NCBI GenBank assembly: GCA_016283275.1
Contig: JAEEMP010000061.1
Location: 43,319 to 107,318 of the forward strand
Source: Lachnospiraceae bacterium
GTDB taxonomy: Bacteria > Bacillota > Clostridia > Lachnospirales > Lachnospiraceae
Direction of reading: 5' to 3'
DNA length: 64,000 bases
Below are positions 63,466-64,000 of this stretch, piece after piece. The first letter of the stretch is position 1; each line of letters opens with the position of its first letter. The notes beneath the pieces are model-generated. The model ran no database searches. It was given only the letters and a program-made list of their open reading frames with translations, and was not told the origin of the DNA. The position numbers and the translations under genes are program-made.

Positions 63466-64000
63466 ATGAAAAAACTCAACAAAGTTGCTGCTCTTGTTCT
63501 TGCAGCTGCAATGAGTGTTTCCCTTCTCGCTTGTGGCGGAGACACTGCACCTGCATCAACAGATACCAGCAAACCCGCTGCTTCCACCGAAGTTACTCCT
63601 TCAGGTGATAATGGCGGATCGGGCCCTGTAGAGATCAGCCTCTACAGACGTACATTCAACCTTGCAGCAGTTGATGACGCTCAGGTTAAGAAAGTCGAAG
63701 ACGCTATCAACGCTTACATCGCTGACAAGATCAATGTAAAGATCAGTTTACACGATATCGCTTCAGAATATGAAGACAAGGCTAACCTTGCTCTTTCAAA
63801 CGGCGAGATCAACTTACTCTGGACAGCTTCATGGGAAAGCACGATCGGCACAAAGGATCTTTATGCAGCAAACGCTGTATATGATATCACAGATCTTATC
63901 GCAGGTACCGACCTTTACAACTCCATGGATGCAAACACATGGGAAGCTTCCAAGTACGGCGGAAGAAACTACTTCATCCCCGTTTACAAGGATAACGTAG
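63466..64000 (+). CDS. Extracellular solute-binding lipoprotein, LipO-like (3' end outside window)
   Basis: The track shows only other-frame shadows (63414-63608, 63770-64000); the real frame starts at ATG 63466 behind GGAGG (63454-63458). 178 residues are visible: signal peptide with lipobox SLLAC (Cys23), an Ala/Thr/Ser/Pro-rich linker, then a family 1 binding-protein fold (VEISLYRRTFNLAAVDDAQ, SNGEINLLWTASWES). Codon use is biased as for an abundant protein. It delivers oligosaccharide to the two permeases upstream. Confidence 0.9.
   Translation, partial: MKKLNKVAALVLAAAMSVSLLACGGDTAPASTDTSKPAASTEVTPSGDNGGSGPVEISLYRRTFNLAAVDDAQVKKVEDAINAYIADKINVKISLHDIASEYEDKANLALSNGEINLLWTASWESTIGTKDLYAANAVYDITDLIAGTDLYNSMDANTWEASKYGGRNYFIPVYKDNV

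Overview
The window looks like chromosomal DNA from a Gram-positive, motile gut- or rumen-type member of the Lachnospiraceae (Butyrivibrio/Roseburia-like). This is inferred from the many CUT2 sugar ABC systems, YesM/YesN two-component pairs, lipobox lipoproteins, a GPH symporter with GH36 alpha-galactosidase, AGGAGG ribosome binding sites and moderate GC. No rRNA, tRNA, CRISPR array, phage or insertion sequence was seen. The species cannot be named from the sequence alone.

Layout. Bases 3-4227 hold a YtfR-YtfT-YjfF-YtfQ type (galactofuranose-like) ABC importer whose first gene is cut by the left edge; a strong hairpin separates the permeases from the binding protein. Bases 4420-9127 hold an XRE membrane regulator and a set of lineage-type small, membrane and lipoprotein genes. 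Bases 9173-12331 are a GPH symporter plus alpha-galactosidase pair. Bases 12386-12659 hold a 56-residue orphan protein behind a candidate sigma-28 promoter. Bases 12764-17919 are a sugar-sensing module (membrane-anchored binding protein, YesM kinase, YesN regulator, XylF-like lipoprotein), followed by a ChvE-MmsA-MmsB multiple-monosaccharide importer (18116-22006).

Bases 22509-28211 are the most unusual cassette: FkbH-like HAD-IIIC enzyme, acyl carrier protein, MBOAT O-acyltransferase and a CotH-type secretory kinase, packed with almost no spacing. It may load a glycerate-derived acyl group onto a carrier protein and move it to a surface acceptor. Downstream come a 7TM-PAS-GGDEF cyclase, a chemoreceptor, a transglutaminase-like protein, a COG2509-type flavoprotein, a zinc-ribbon membrane protein, a heterodimeric ABC exporter and an MBL hydrolase. 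Convergent to these is a minus-strand operon ending in an RNA m5C methyltransferase.

Bases 43186-51821 hold guaB with a structured leader, a GGDEF-EAL protein, a DUF2225 protein, and a ZTP riboswitch controlling a split PurH pathway (separate IMP cyclohydrolase and AICAR formyltransferase) followed by trmO. Bases 51925-57175 are a MoxR/DUF58/VWA/VWA/TPR (Bat-like) operon. The right end has an SLC45/GPH-like transporter, a NAD(P)H-hydrate repair enzyme, a ROK fructokinase and the start of an LplB/YtcP/LipO-type oligosaccharide importer with duplicated operator-like sites; its binding protein runs off the right edge.

Several ORF-track starts were shortened where a ribosome binding site or terminator argued for it (4420, 6205, 13812, 20816, 22509, 36153, 39804, 43032 on the minus strand, 49967, 51925). 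Two small genes absent from the track were added (7544-7723, 12489-12659), and the right-edge binding protein was added at 63466.
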